Part shown: positions 39,753-48,211 of the stretch, piece by piece
Layout: the number at the start of each line of letters is the position of its first letter
Numbering within the stretch: the first letter of the stretch is position 1
Source: Rubripirellula reticaptiva
Lineage (GTDB): Bacteria > Planctomycetota > Planctomycetia > Pirellulales > Pirellulaceae
Assembly: GCF_007860175.1 (NCBI RefSeq)
Contig: NZ_SJPX01000003.1
Location: 1 to 64,000, forward strand
Reading direction: 5' to 3'
Length of the DNA stretch: 64,000 bases
Translations under genes and position numbers: made by a program
Notes under the pieces: model-generated
Told to the model about the DNA's origin: nothing
The model's input: the letters and a program-made list of their open reading frames with translations, nothing else
Database searches by the model: none

Positions 39753-40625
39753 ATGAAGTGTTTATCAATTGTCATCGTCACGATCATCGTTGGCGTCGCG
39801 TTGGCTGCTCCGCTGCCGGCTCAGACGTTCGAATTCTCTGCAGACGATATCGTGGCAGCCATTGGCGTGGCCAGCGATGGCTACAGCACAGACGAAATTT
39901 TGATTCGCGACGAATTGCGAAGTCGGTTTGTGGATCATCTTTCGGCGAGTCTTGGTCGCCCGCTCGCACGTGACGAGGAACGCGGTGCTGTGCTCGAAAT
40001 GTTGAAACTGCGGAAAGCTGGCAAGTTAAATTCGTTCGCGACTCGTCGCGGACGACCCGTGAACGATTCAGTCGCACCGATCGCCGAAATAGCCGCCCGA
40101 GTCGTGGGCGATCGGCATCGCGTAAGTACGGATACGTTGCTGGCTGATCCGACACTGCGTGAAGAATTGCAATCCGAAGCGGAATTGCTTCGGCCCGGAA
40201 TCGATGCCTATGCCGTGCGTAAATCCGTTCTAGGACTTCGCAAAAAACGTGCTTTGAAGCCTGAGTTGGTTCTGCAAGTTGCCGATTGGGATCGGACGAT
40301 CGAAACACAAACGATCGAACAACTGCGAGATCGGCTTGATGGAGCTAGTGTCTCTACGGGACCGGGAGTCTATCTGTTTCGCAGCGGCGACGGATATCTG
40401 TATGTCGGTGAGGCATCAAATTTGTCGGCGCGGTTGACCGAACATTTGGGCGGCAGTGATCGGATTTCATTGGCCGAATATCTGGCCGGCGAAAACGCAG
40501 CAGGCGTTTCGGTCGAAATGCACATCTTTCCTGCCGACTCGCCTGTGAAACGAGTCACGGTACGACGAGCGTATGAAAGCGAATTGATTCGCAGTCGCGA
40601 TCCGAAATTCAACGTGCGACCGTAA
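39753..40625 (+). CDS. exported GIY-YIG domain protein
   Basis: A 290-residue protein from ATG 39753 with a clear signal peptide (IVIVTIIVGVALAAPLPAQT); upstream codons of the frame are not needed. A helical region of ~180 residues precedes a C-terminal GIY-YIG domain. It begins GVYLFRSGDGYLYVGE (GVY at 205-207, YVG at 217-219), with Arg227, Glu277 and Asn287 in the family positions. The catalytic set looks intact, so DNA cleavage is plausible, but the signal peptide places it outside the cytoplasm. Known GIY-YIG enzymes are mainly cytoplasmic repair, restriction or homing nucleases. Roles in DNA uptake or extracellular DNA processing are possible but unproven. Confidence 0.82.
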   Translation: MKCLSIVIVTIIVGVALAAPLPAQTFEFSADDIVAAIGVASDGYSTDEILIRDELRSRFVDHLSASLGRPLARDEERGAVLEMLKLRKAGKLNSFATRRGRPVNDSVAPIAEIAARVVGDRHRVSTDTLLADPTLREELQSEAELLRPGIDAYAVRKSVLGLRKKRALKPELVLQVADWDRTIETQTIEQLRDRLDGASVSTGPGVYLFRSGDGYLYVGEASNLSARLTEHLGGSDRISLAEYLAGENAAGVSVEMHIFPADSPVKRVTVRRAYESELIRSRDPKFNVRP

Positions 40626-40660
40626 ACAACGATATCGACTACGATCGTGTTGCTCCTTGC

Positions 40661-42340
40661 TTAGCTCCGCAGTTCCTCGGCGAGACGTTCGCGGAAGATT
40701 TTACTGTTGTGTCGGATGTCGACTGGCAGTGGTTGGTCGCGGATGATGATTTCCCCGATGCGGCGCGTCAGCGGATTTCGAGACCCTAGTTCTCGAAGCT
40801 CAGCTTCTAGTGCGGATTGCTCCGATGCATTGGCTGGCATGGATTCCGCGTGCGGTTCAATCATGACCACGGGAGTTTGGTGAGGACGTTGTCCGCGACC
40901 CACCAGTGCCGATCTGTAAACAGACGGATGCGCGTTGAAGATGGCTTCGCACTGGATCGTATACATATTTCGTTTGCCGACCGTGACTCGGTGAGCTTTG
41001 CGACCACAGAACCAGAAGCGGTCGCGGTCATCGAGATACCCAACATCACCCATGCGGTGCCAAGTTCGGTCGCCGTCGGCGACTTTATGCAGCGCGTTTT
41101 GGTCGGCTCGAACCACGTATTCGGTCGTTACCATCGGGCCGCTGACCATCAGTTCGCCAATTTTTCCGCGTGCGACCTCAATCGCCTGTGAAATGTCTGT
41201 GATCGGGCCGTCGTTGATTTCAATCACCCGCCACGCGACGCCTTCGAACCGAGTGCCGACGCAAACGCCTCTTCCTTTCGCAGCGGCGGGGCCGGTTTCC
41301 GAAAGGATCTCGCGTGATTCAATCGATGCGATCGGTAACGCTTCGGTCGCGCCATAGGGCGTGACAATCATGGCTTCGGGATCGATCAGCGACCGCAACT
41401 TCAGCAGCGTTGCGGCGGGAACGGGAGCGCCGGCAGAGAGGATTCGCCGCAGCGTTGGAAACGGTCGTTCGATTTGGTTTGCTTCAGCCCACCGGACCAC
41501 CGTGTTCCAAAGTGCGGGCGAACCGAACGCCTGATCAATCTCCCACTGGTTCGCCGCTTGAACCAAGCGTTCGGGGTCGACATCCGCCGGACGCGTCGGG
41601 TCCATGTCGGGGATGATCGTAGTGACACCCATCACAGCATCGAACAATCCAAACAGTGGGAAGCAAGCCAAGTCACGCGAACCGCGATGGATGTCGTAAC
41701 GTTCGCGAATTCGATCGATTTGGGCGTGGAAGGTACCGTGCGTGTAAAGAACGCCCTTTGGTGGGCCCGTGCTGCCGGTGGTGAAGATGACCGCGGCTTG
41801 GTCGGTGCGCTCAATCGTGGGCAAATTGTCGGAGTTGCGGACCGCTTCTCCAATTGACTTGATCTGATCGAGTGTTCTGCCGCCCCAGAAGTACCGTCGT
41901 CCAACAGTGACATTCCATTTGGCGTTTGGGAATTTCTTTCTCAGCAGCGTTCGGACCGCTTGCGCCTTGGGGATCCCGAGAAAGCCGTCCGGTTTGGCTT
42001 CTTCAAGGCATTTGATCAGGTGTTTTCGGCCCATTCCAGGGTCAACCAAAATGACCACAATGCCCGCTTTTAGCAGGGCAAACGTTAGCTCGATGAATGA
42101 CGCACCAAAGGGAACCAGCATGGCGACTCGCATGCCCGGTTTCAGCCCCCACGCATGAAGGCCTCTCGCGATCGTCTCGCTGCTAGTGTCAAGACTGCCG
42201 AACGTGGTTAGTGCATAGGATCGGGCATTTCCTGGATGAGGCGGCCCATCAGGTTGGGCGATTGCGATCGCGCCAGGCATCAGCGATGCCACGATACGCA
42301 GTCGGGCCGCAACATTTCCATCGCTCGGTTGACTTGCCAT
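40661..42340 (-). CDS. OleC-like AMP-dependent ligase / fatty acid CoA ligase family
   Basis: A 559-residue ANL-superfamily enzyme from ATG 42340. That start overlaps the last base of the ATP-grasp stop (TAATG) and gives the normal family N-terminus. The ATP loop is VIFTTGSTGPPKGVLYTHG. The central region carries marks of OleC: DLACFPLFGLFDAVMG, IIPDMDPTRPADVDPERL, FGSPALW, LRRILSAGAPVPAA, TPYGATEALPI and HRMGDVGYLDDRDRFWFCGRKAHRV. OleC makes beta-lactones from beta-hydroxy acids in olefin synthesis, but the oleA, oleB and oleD genes are not in this window. It is the third gene of an operon with mch, so a carboxylic acid-activating role in that pathway is an alternative. Confidence 0.88.
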   Translation of the reverse strand: MASQPSDGNVAARLRIVASLMPGAIAIAQPDGPPHPGNARSYALTTFGSLDTSSETIARGLHAWGLKPGMRVAMLVPFGASFIELTFALLKAGIVVILVDPGMGRKHLIKCLEEAKPDGFLGIPKAQAVRTLLRKKFPNAKWNVTVGRRYFWGGRTLDQIKSIGEAVRNSDNLPTIERTDQAAVIFTTGSTGPPKGVLYTHGTFHAQIDRIRERYDIHRGSRDLACFPLFGLFDAVMGVTTIIPDMDPTRPADVDPERLVQAANQWEIDQAFGSPALWNTVVRWAEANQIERPFPTLRRILSAGAPVPAATLLKLRSLIDPEAMIVTPYGATEALPIASIESREILSETGPAAAKGRGVCVGTRFEGVAWRVIEINDGPITDISQAIEVARGKIGELMVSGPMVTTEYVVRADQNALHKVADGDRTWHRMGDVGYLDDRDRFWFCGRKAHRVTVGKRNMYTIQCEAIFNAHPSVYRSALVGRGQRPHQTPVVMIEPHAESMPANASEQSALEAELRELGSRNPLTRRIGEIIIRDQPLPVDIRHNSKIFRERLAEELRS

Positions 42341-43257
42341 TACATTGCGGCCTGTGACATCGCGGATGCTTCGCGGCAAAGGAGTCCGACGATTCGGTCG
42401 GCAATGTTGACTTCGCTCACTTGTTGGGCACCTTTCCAGCCTGGGATTCCGTTGACCTCGACCACGCACGGCGATTCGTCGTCGCGATCAAGTAAGTCCA
42501 CCGACGCAAACTTCAATCCGATTTGTCGACAGACATTTATCGCAAGTTCAACTTGTTCGTGTTTCAACGCGATGGCTTGGCATTGTCCGCCGCCGGCAAC
42601 ATTGGTGCGAAAATCGCTGTCGCTAGTGCGCCGGAAACCAAAGACTTCGTCACCAATGACCAACAACCGAGTGTCTCGCCCGCCGGGTGCGACGAACGCT
42701 TGAACGTAGGCGACGGCGCCGATCGATTCCAGGGCGCCAAACGCCGTCCAAGCCAATTCGCGATCACGGATCCGCATCACACCACGACCTTCACCGCCAA
42801 AAATTGGCTTCACCACACAGTCTTGCCCGAGTGCATCGAATGCGTCCAAGGCCTCGCGGCGAGATTGCACAACATGAGTTGCCGGTACGGGGTAACCAAG
42901 CGATGAAACAACGGCTAGGGTCGCAAACTTATCAATCGCAATTTCCAGTGGTCGAGGCGGGTTGACCATCGCAGTCACTGCGTCACTTTTATTCAGGCTG
43001 TGCAGCACGGCCAATCGAAACGTGATCGTTTCGAGTGTCCCCATCGGCATTGTGCGCATCAGTATCGAATCAAAATCAGCCAGTGGTCCAGCATCGCACC
43101 GAGTGACCAGTCGGCCATCGTGATCGATCGACGCAGCAAGCGATGGGTAAGTTCCCTGCGACACATCGCAATCATGGTGTACCGCGGCGCATCGAATTTG
43201 GTCGGCATGCCAACCTTCGCCGCCGCCGAGGGTCAACAGTCGCATGCGACCAGTCAT
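42340..43257 (-). CDS. ATP-grasp ligase, RimK/glutathione synthetase-like
   Basis: A 305-residue ATP-grasp enzyme that would join a carboxylate to an amine with ATP, forming a peptide-like bond. The central ATP-binding part reads DCVVKPIFGGEGRGVMRI, followed by AYVQAFVAPGGRDTRLLVIGDEVFGF, and the metal-binding end VDLLDRDDESPCVVEVNGIPGW. The N-terminal domain is typical of the RimK group. A related gene lies beside mch in methylotrophic bacteria that use tetrahydromethanopterin, where it is thought to serve cofactor synthesis. Here its start overlaps the mch stop by 4 bp (ATGA) and its stop overlaps the AMP ligase start. A glutamylation role is inference. Confidence 0.9.
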   Translation of the reverse strand: MTGRMRLLTLGGGEGWHADQIRCAAVHHDCDVSQGTYPSLAASIDHDGRLVTRCDAGPLADFDSILMRTMPMGTLETITFRLAVLHSLNKSDAVTAMVNPPRPLEIAIDKFATLAVVSSLGYPVPATHVVQSRREALDAFDALGQDCVVKPIFGGEGRGVMRIRDRELAWTAFGALESIGAVAYVQAFVAPGGRDTRLLVIGDEVFGFRRTSDSDFRTNVAGGGQCQAIALKHEQVELAINVCRQIGLKFASVDLLDRDDESPCVVEVNGIPGWKGAQQVSEVNIADRIVGLLCREASAMSQAAM

Positions 43258-44216
43258 GACAAGAACGACCGTCGTAACACGTCGGTTTGAATTTCACCGT
43301 GTGACCAAGTTCGTCCCGATTGCAAATTGTGAATCGTCACCACCGCCGGGCTGAACAGCATCGGGTCAACCTTATAGAAATCGTATTCGTAATCCTTGAA
43401 GATGTTCGCGAACGGGCGACCGTGGTCTTTCGATGAACTGCTCGGTACGTTTGCGGCTACAGCCTCGATCGCTGTGTCATCCGCATCGACCCACAGGACG
43501 ACTTCGGCGCCGTACAGCATGGCGTCGTTGGTACGTCCGATGCCACCGACCATATCGCCCGGTTTAGCGGGCGGTGGCAGCGGCGCGTTGCCGGTCGCGG
43601 ACACAATCGAAGTCACGTCGAACTTCAGTTCATGCAGTTTGTGCATCGCCGTTTCGATGCTGCGCGCGACCACTTGGATGGAACCGGCAATCGAGGTGCT
43701 GGGTGCGACCGCTAAGTGGATCCCGGAGGGAGCGACACCACACTGCTCGGCGATCAATGCGATGGCCGATTCGGTGGGCAGCTTATCGGACTCTAAAACG
43801 CCGACGACTTGGCTGCCCGTTTCGGAAAGATTCAATTCCTTCAGAGTTGCTTCGCGGCCACGGAACATCCGCATCGGCCCGCTTCCCATTGCAAAGAAGT
43901 CGTCCGTCTGCACCGGCCAGCCCGCGTACTGGGCGCCCAAGCAGGCTGCCAACGGATGATCGGTTTGTACATGGATCGAATTGCAAACGGCAAACCGAGC
44001 AGCATCGGCCGGATGCAGCGACACATTAGCTCGGTCGCCAAGGCACAAGCGAGCCATCATCAGGCCTGCGGTGATCGATCCGGGGGTGTCGATACCCGCA
44101 TCGATCAGATTGGCGCCGCCGACCGAAGCGACTTTGCAGTTCAAAACTGCCGCTTTTTCTGCGGATTGCAAAAAGAGACTGCGGGCGAGTTCGTTCAGGG
44201 TTTGGTCATTTTTCAT
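43254..44216 (-). CDS. mch: methenyltetrahydromethanopterin cyclohydrolase
   Basis: A 320-residue Mch, interconverting methenyl- and formyl-tetrahydromethanopterin in the archaeal-type C1 pathway that also occurs in methylotrophs and planctomycetes. Recognised by the N-terminal GGANLIDAGIDTPGSITAGL, VSLHPADAARFAV and YAGWPVQTDDFFAMGSGPMR. AVAPSTSIAGSIQVVARSIETAMHKL and VGGIGRTNDAMLYGAEVVLWVD follow. Length matches the family. It is the first gene of mch, ATP-grasp, OleC-like. No fae, mtd or ftr genes are in the window, so the rest of the pathway must lie elsewhere. Formaldehyde detoxification is the usual role in non-methylotrophic planctomycetes, by inference. Confidence 0.95.
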   Translation of the reverse strand: MKNDQTLNELARSLFLQSAEKAAVLNCKVASVGGANLIDAGIDTPGSITAGLMMARLCLGDRANVSLHPADAARFAVCNSIHVQTDHPLAACLGAQYAGWPVQTDDFFAMGSGPMRMFRGREATLKELNLSETGSQVVGVLESDKLPTESAIALIAEQCGVAPSGIHLAVAPSTSIAGSIQVVARSIETAMHKLHELKFDVTSIVSATGNAPLPPPAKPGDMVGGIGRTNDAMLYGAEVVLWVDADDTAIEAVAANVPSSSSKDHGRPFANIFKDYEYDFYKVDPMLFSPAVVTIHNLQSGRTWSHGEIQTDVLRRSFLS

Positions 44217-44374
44217 GGTCCGTAAATGGTCGTGGAAACGGTCGATTGTGTCTAGAACGGGTCCGCCGAAGCCTGAGCTGACGAATCTGTGGCGGGTCTG
44301 TGGCTACCCAACCGCGGCTCGATCGATCATTCTAGGCCTTCGCCCGTCCGTTTTCCGCGTCCCGTCCAACGATC

Positions 44375-44959
44375 ATGCAGCTGAGCATCATTCCCTACCC
44401 GCACCCGACGCTGCGGATTCGCAGTAAACCGATCGTCCGGGTCGACAAGCAATTACGTCAGATCGTCGACCAGATGCTCGATCTGATGTACGAAGCCAAC
44501 GGGGTTGGATTGGCGGCCAATCAGGTGAATTTGCCGATCCGAGTGTTTGTCGCTAATCCATCGGGCGAACGTGGCGAAGGCGAAGAACTTGTGCTGATCA
44601 ACCCTGAGCTGCAGCGTCCCAAGGGCAACGAGACTTCGCAAGAAGGATGTTTGAGTTTGCCGGGTTTGTACGGTCAAGTAAAACGGCCGAAGTCGGTTAG
44701 ATTGAGCGCGTTCGATTTGCAGGGCAATCCAATCGAGCGGAATGTTGACGGTTTTTTAGCTCGGATTTTGCAACATGAAAACGATCACCTCGACGGAGTG
44801 CTGTTCTTTGACCGTATGTCCGAAGAAGCTCGTCGCGATTTGGATGATGGTCTGATCGAACTGGAAACTGATTTTCGTTCCAAGCAAACCTCCGGTGGCA
44901 TCCCTTCGGACGACGAGTTGGTTGGAAATTTGTCGACCTGGTACACAAAGTACACGTAG
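44375..44959 (+). CDS. def: peptide deformylase
   Basis: A 194-residue metal-dependent enzyme that removes the formyl group from nascent N-terminal methionine. The three family motifs are intact: GVGLAANQ (43-50), EGCLS with metal ligand Cys92, and QHENDHLDG with His134, Glu135 and His138. The C-terminus is about 25 residues longer than in E. coli. Its start is divergent from mch with a ~160-bp gap, and fmt follows 70 bp later on the same strand, the common def-fmt pairing. Confidence 0.97.
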   Translation: MQLSIIPYPHPTLRIRSKPIVRVDKQLRQIVDQMLDLMYEANGVGLAANQVNLPIRVFVANPSGERGEGEELVLINPELQRPKGNETSQEGCLSLPGLYGQVKRPKSVRLSAFDLQGNPIERNVDGFLARILQHENDHLDGVLFFDRMSEEARRDLDDGLIELETDFRSKQTSGGIPSDDELVGNLSTWYTKYT

Positions 44960-45029
44960 TTCATGGTTTTCCCTGACGTATTCACTCACTGCCAGGAATA
45001 AGTCCTGGCCAACAATTGCGAAGCGAATT

Positions 45030-46028
45030 GTGTCTAAATCAAAGCGTCTGGTATTGATGGGCACTGGCCCTTTTGCGGTTCCTGCTTTCGAAGCTTTACG
45101 CGGCGAGCATGAAATTGTCTTGGTGGTGACCAAGCCAATGCCGCCAGTGAAAAGTCGAAAAGGCCCACCGCCGTCGCCGGTTCGTTCGTGGGCCGATACG
45201 CACGGCTTGCCGATATTTGATCCGTCAACGATCAACGATCCGCAAGCGATTGCTCGCGTGGGCGAACTTGATCCCTGGTTGCTGGTCGTATGTGATTATG
45301 GGCACATTCTGAAACCGGCCGCACTTGCGACCGCCGCGATCGGTGGCATCAACTTGCATGGTTCATTGTTGCCCGCTTACCGCGGCGCTGCGCCGGTTCA
45401 GTGGTCGATGCTCAACGGCGATGCGGTAACCGGAGTCTCGGTCATTCACATGACGCCTCGCTTGGACGGCGGGCCGATCATTGCAAAAGAAGAAACCTTC
45501 ATCGGCGATCACGAAACCGCTGGCGAACTGGAAGATCGATTGTCGCAAATCGGCGTTGCCGCTGTGCTTCACGCGGTCGAAAAGCTACGAGCGTGGGACG
45601 GCAATTCGGAAATCGGCGAAATGCAGGACGCATCGAAAGTGACCAAGGCTCCGCGGCTTGCAAAGACGAACGGAGACATCGACTGGGGCCGTTCGGCTCG
45701 TGAAATCGATTGTCACGTGCGCGGCATGCAGCCTTGGCCGGTCGCTTTCACTCACATTCGCGTAGACGCTGGCAAGCTTCCGATCCGTCTGGCGATCAAA
45801 GAAGTTGTGATCACAGACATCGATACCTCCGATCGGTCCCCGGGGGAAATCCTTAATGCCGAAAGTATTGCAGGCGAGAACTCTGGTGCCGATGGTTTTC
45901 TAGTGGCGACGGCCGACCACGCGATCGAGATCAAACGACTGCAACCCGCTGGCAAGCGAGAAATGCTTGCGACTGATTTTCTGCGCGGGCATTCGCCGCC
46001 GGAAGGGTCCAGATTGTTCTCGCCGTGA
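45030..46028 (+). CDS. fmt: methionyl-tRNA formyltransferase
   Basis: A 332-residue enzyme that formylates initiator Met-tRNA with formyl-THF. GTG at 45030 is chosen because it gives the family start LVLMGTGPFAVPAFEAL; the frame is open further upstream but overlaps def in another frame. The formyl-THF site (NLHGSLLPAYRGAAPVQW) with the catalytic Asn/His and the following Asp region (GVSVIHMTPRLDGGPI) are present. The C-terminal tRNA-binding domain (RGMQPWPVAFTHI) is also seen. The N-terminal part is a little divergent (VTKPMPPVKSRKGPP), but the length is normal. Confidence 0.95.
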   Translation: MSKSKRLVLMGTGPFAVPAFEALRGEHEIVLVVTKPMPPVKSRKGPPPSPVRSWADTHGLPIFDPSTINDPQAIARVGELDPWLLVVCDYGHILKPAALATAAIGGINLHGSLLPAYRGAAPVQWSMLNGDAVTGVSVIHMTPRLDGGPIIAKEETFIGDHETAGELEDRLSQIGVAAVLHAVEKLRAWDGNSEIGEMQDASKVTKAPRLAKTNGDIDWGRSAREIDCHVRGMQPWPVAFTHIRVDAGKLPIRLAIKEVVITDIDTSDRSPGEILNAESIAGENSGADGFLVATADHAIEIKRLQPAGKREMLATDFLRGHSPPEGSRLFSP

Positions 46029-46099
46029 ACGCCTGAAATTGATAAGAGCTTGGTGAACCGGTGTGCGTCTTGATTCACTATGCGAATTTCAAAATCACG

Positions 46100-46372
46100 A
46101 TGAGCCAATCTCAATTTGATTCTAGCAGCGACCCTGACCAGAAATCGACAAAGTCAGGATCAAGTCAGTCTGATTCACAAGCGTTCGGTTCTCTGCCTCG
46201 CGAGGTAAGGCCGTTTTTGGGGATCCAATTCAAGTGCTGTCGAACGTACGGCCGGATCTATCGCAACAACAGCCGCAATGCCTACGTTGGCAACTGCCCG
46301 ATGTGCGCCGCGCGGGTTAACGTCCCCATCGGCGGTGGCGGATCGAGTTCGCGTTTCTTTTCGGCCAGCTAG
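46100..46372 (+). CDS. small planctomycete protein with zinc-ribbon-like cysteines
   Basis: A 90-residue protein from ATG 46100. A Ser/Asp-rich N-terminal part of ~40 residues is followed by FKCCRTYGRIYRN and, after a short loop, YVGNCPMCAARVNVPIG. The two cysteine pairs (CC and CxxC) are placed like a one-zinc ribbon. I recall similar short proteins in other planctomycetes, but the function is unknown. It starts 72 bp after fmt on the same strand. The low-complexity C-terminus (GGGGSSSRFF) ends the protein. Confidence 0.68.
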   Translation: MSQSQFDSSSDPDQKSTKSGSSQSDSQAFGSLPREVRPFLGIQFKCCRTYGRIYRNNSRNAYVGNCPMCAARVNVPIGGGGSSSRFFSAS

Positions 46373-46540
46373 GTTACCCCCGTGCCACCTGCACTGGGAA
46401 ATTGTCTGCACAGTCAGGGTTTTCAGCGGAATCTTGCTGATGCCTAGCATCTTTGGGAAGCCGGACTTTCGCGGTGCCCGACTGTTTTGTTAGTGTAAAA
46501 TTTACTGACTGGCCGAGTTGCGTTTCACGCTGGAAGTTTC

Positions 46541-47068
46541 ATGATTGGTGAATACAAATTCAACCGCCCGACTCGCCAGTGCTATGCACTGAAGCGACCG
46601 TTGCGCGAAGGTGAATGGTATTTTTCGGTCATTCATGAAGCGGGAGACGACTTTGTTCGTCACGACTATTCGGCCGAGGCGTGGACCGGTCCACCCGACG
46701 ACGCAGTTGGATGGTGGAAAAAACGTATGCCAATGTCGGATCAGCGAAAGTTGGTGTTGGCTCCGCCCGAAGTGCTGATTGACTTGCTTCGGCAAATGGA
46801 TCAATTTCCGGACAAGGCCAAGAGTCGCTATTTATTGGCGTTGATGTTGATGCGACGACGATTGGTGAGGCCCGGTGAAGCGACCGAAGCCGAGCCGATT
46901 GCTGAAAACCAATTTCGCGTCGAAGTGATTGCCGATGGCAGCACGATTGACGTCGAAACCTGTGAAATCTCGCGAAGTGAGTCCGAGTCGCTGCGAGATG
47001 AACTGAACGAACTGCTTTACTGCGAAGTCACTCCGGACGATGACACTGCGGATGAAGACGCTGCCTAG
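46541..47068 (+). CDS. conserved planctomycete protein of unknown function
   Basis: A 175-residue cytoplasmic protein. The N-terminus reads NRPTRQCYALKRPLREGEWYFS, followed by RHDYSAEAWTGPPDDAVGWWK, a Trp- and acid-rich pattern I associate with a conserved unknown family in planctomycetes. The middle has a helical LAPPEVLIDLLRQMDQF and SRYLLALMLMRRRLV; the C-terminus is acidic. No catalytic residues can be named. It follows the small zinc-ribbon protein by 168 bp and precedes the next exported protein by 69 bp on the same strand. Confidence 0.7.
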   Translation: MIGEYKFNRPTRQCYALKRPLREGEWYFSVIHEAGDDFVRHDYSAEAWTGPPDDAVGWWKKRMPMSDQRKLVLAPPEVLIDLLRQMDQFPDKAKSRYLLALMLMRRRLVRPGEATEAEPIAENQFRVEVIADGSTIDVETCEISRSESESLRDELNELLYCEVTPDDDTADEDAA

Positions 47069-47137
47069 TATTGCACCAGCCAGGGGATGTCCTGGCTCAC
47101 CACCCATCACTAATTTGACGCAACAGGGATCGCACGG

Positions 47138-48112
47138 ATGCGAGCTTTCGGCACCATCGCTATGGGATTCGTCCTGTTCGTTTCCGGTGGAGCGACGTGT
47201 GCGCGGCGGCCCGCGCCGCTGCCCTTCCCCCCTGCGCCGGTCGTGTTCAACGAAACGCCGACCTTGCAGGAGGTCGCTAGCGTTGTCAATCGAACGGCAA
47301 GCGTCCAACAGCTGTCGACCAATTCAGCGTCGGTTGAAATGCTTAGCATGCCCAGCCTGCCGCGATTGAGTAGCGCGACAATGAACCTGCAGCGAGATCG
47401 AAATTTACGCCTGCGCGCGAGTATCCCGATTCTGTTGGGAATGGGGTTGGACATGGGCAGCAACGATGAAGTGTTTTGGTTCGAAGTGCCCGAGGACATG
47501 AGCAAGAAGCTGTATTACGCCAACCATCAGCAGTACAAGCAGCAGCTCGATCGCGCCATTTTGCCCGTCGATCCGACTTGGATCATGGACGCTCTTGGCT
47601 TGGCCCAAATCGATCCGGCCACCGTCATCGCTGGGCCAATAGCGTTGCCCGATGGCAAGCTACAAGTTCGCAGTACGATCCCGTCGCCGAGCGGAAACTA
47701 CCAGCGAGATTTGTTCATTCACCCCAAGGCCGGGTACATCACTGACCAATTTCTGTACAACCCGCTAGGCCGATTGGTGGCTCAAAGTCAAGCGAGTAAC
47801 CACAAGTACTACGACGCCCAGCAGTGTGCCCTGCCGCATCGTGTTGATATCAATTTGGTGCCCACGGTGGGGCCGCCTTTGACGATGCGAATCGAGGTCA
47901 GCGACTACACCGTCAACCAATTGTTGAGTGGCGATCCGAACTTGTTCACGATGCCGACCTCGGCGTCACGTTCGGTTGATTTGACGACCCTGTCGGCAGC
48001 ATCGCCTGGTTCGCTCGGCATGGCGAGTCCTTCGGCGAACTACTCTGCCGGGCCAAGCGAATACTCCGCCGAAGCGCCAACCGCGTATCCGATCCGCGGC
48101 ACATTTCGCTAA
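47138..48112 (+). CDS. exported protein, possibly LolA/LppX-like fold
   Basis: A 324-residue protein with a signal peptide (FGTIAMGFVLFVSGGATCAR; Cys22 is not in a perfect lipobox). The mature part has a Ser/Val-rich N-terminal segment containing LQEVASVVNRTASVQQL. The central region (RLRASIPILLGMGLDMGSNDEVFWFEVPE, KLYYANHQQYKQQ) resembles the pattern of LolA-like outer-membrane lipoprotein carrier folds. The C-terminal ~60 residues are Ser/Ala/Tyr-rich and disordered. Lipoprotein carrier function is only a suggestion. It is 99 bp upstream of the second DUF11 gene. Confidence 0.65.
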   Translation: MRAFGTIAMGFVLFVSGGATCARRPAPLPFPPAPVVFNETPTLQEVASVVNRTASVQQLSTNSASVEMLSMPSLPRLSSATMNLQRDRNLRLRASIPILLGMGLDMGSNDEVFWFEVPEDMSKKLYYANHQQYKQQLDRAILPVDPTWIMDALGLAQIDPATVIAGPIALPDGKLQVRSTIPSPSGNYQRDLFIHPKAGYITDQFLYNPLGRLVAQSQASNHKYYDAQQCALPHRVDINLVPTVGPPLTMRIEVSDYTVNQLLSGDPNLFTMPTSASRSVDLTTLSAASPGSLGMASPSANYSAGPSEYSAEAPTAYPIRGTFR

Positions 48113-48211
48113 CTGTTTCACACGATTGCTCTTTCGGTGACGTCGGTGGATTTGGTAACCCACGCGTAAGGCAAAGGAATTGCCTCAATTTTTTGCGAAG
48201 GAATGCGACCC

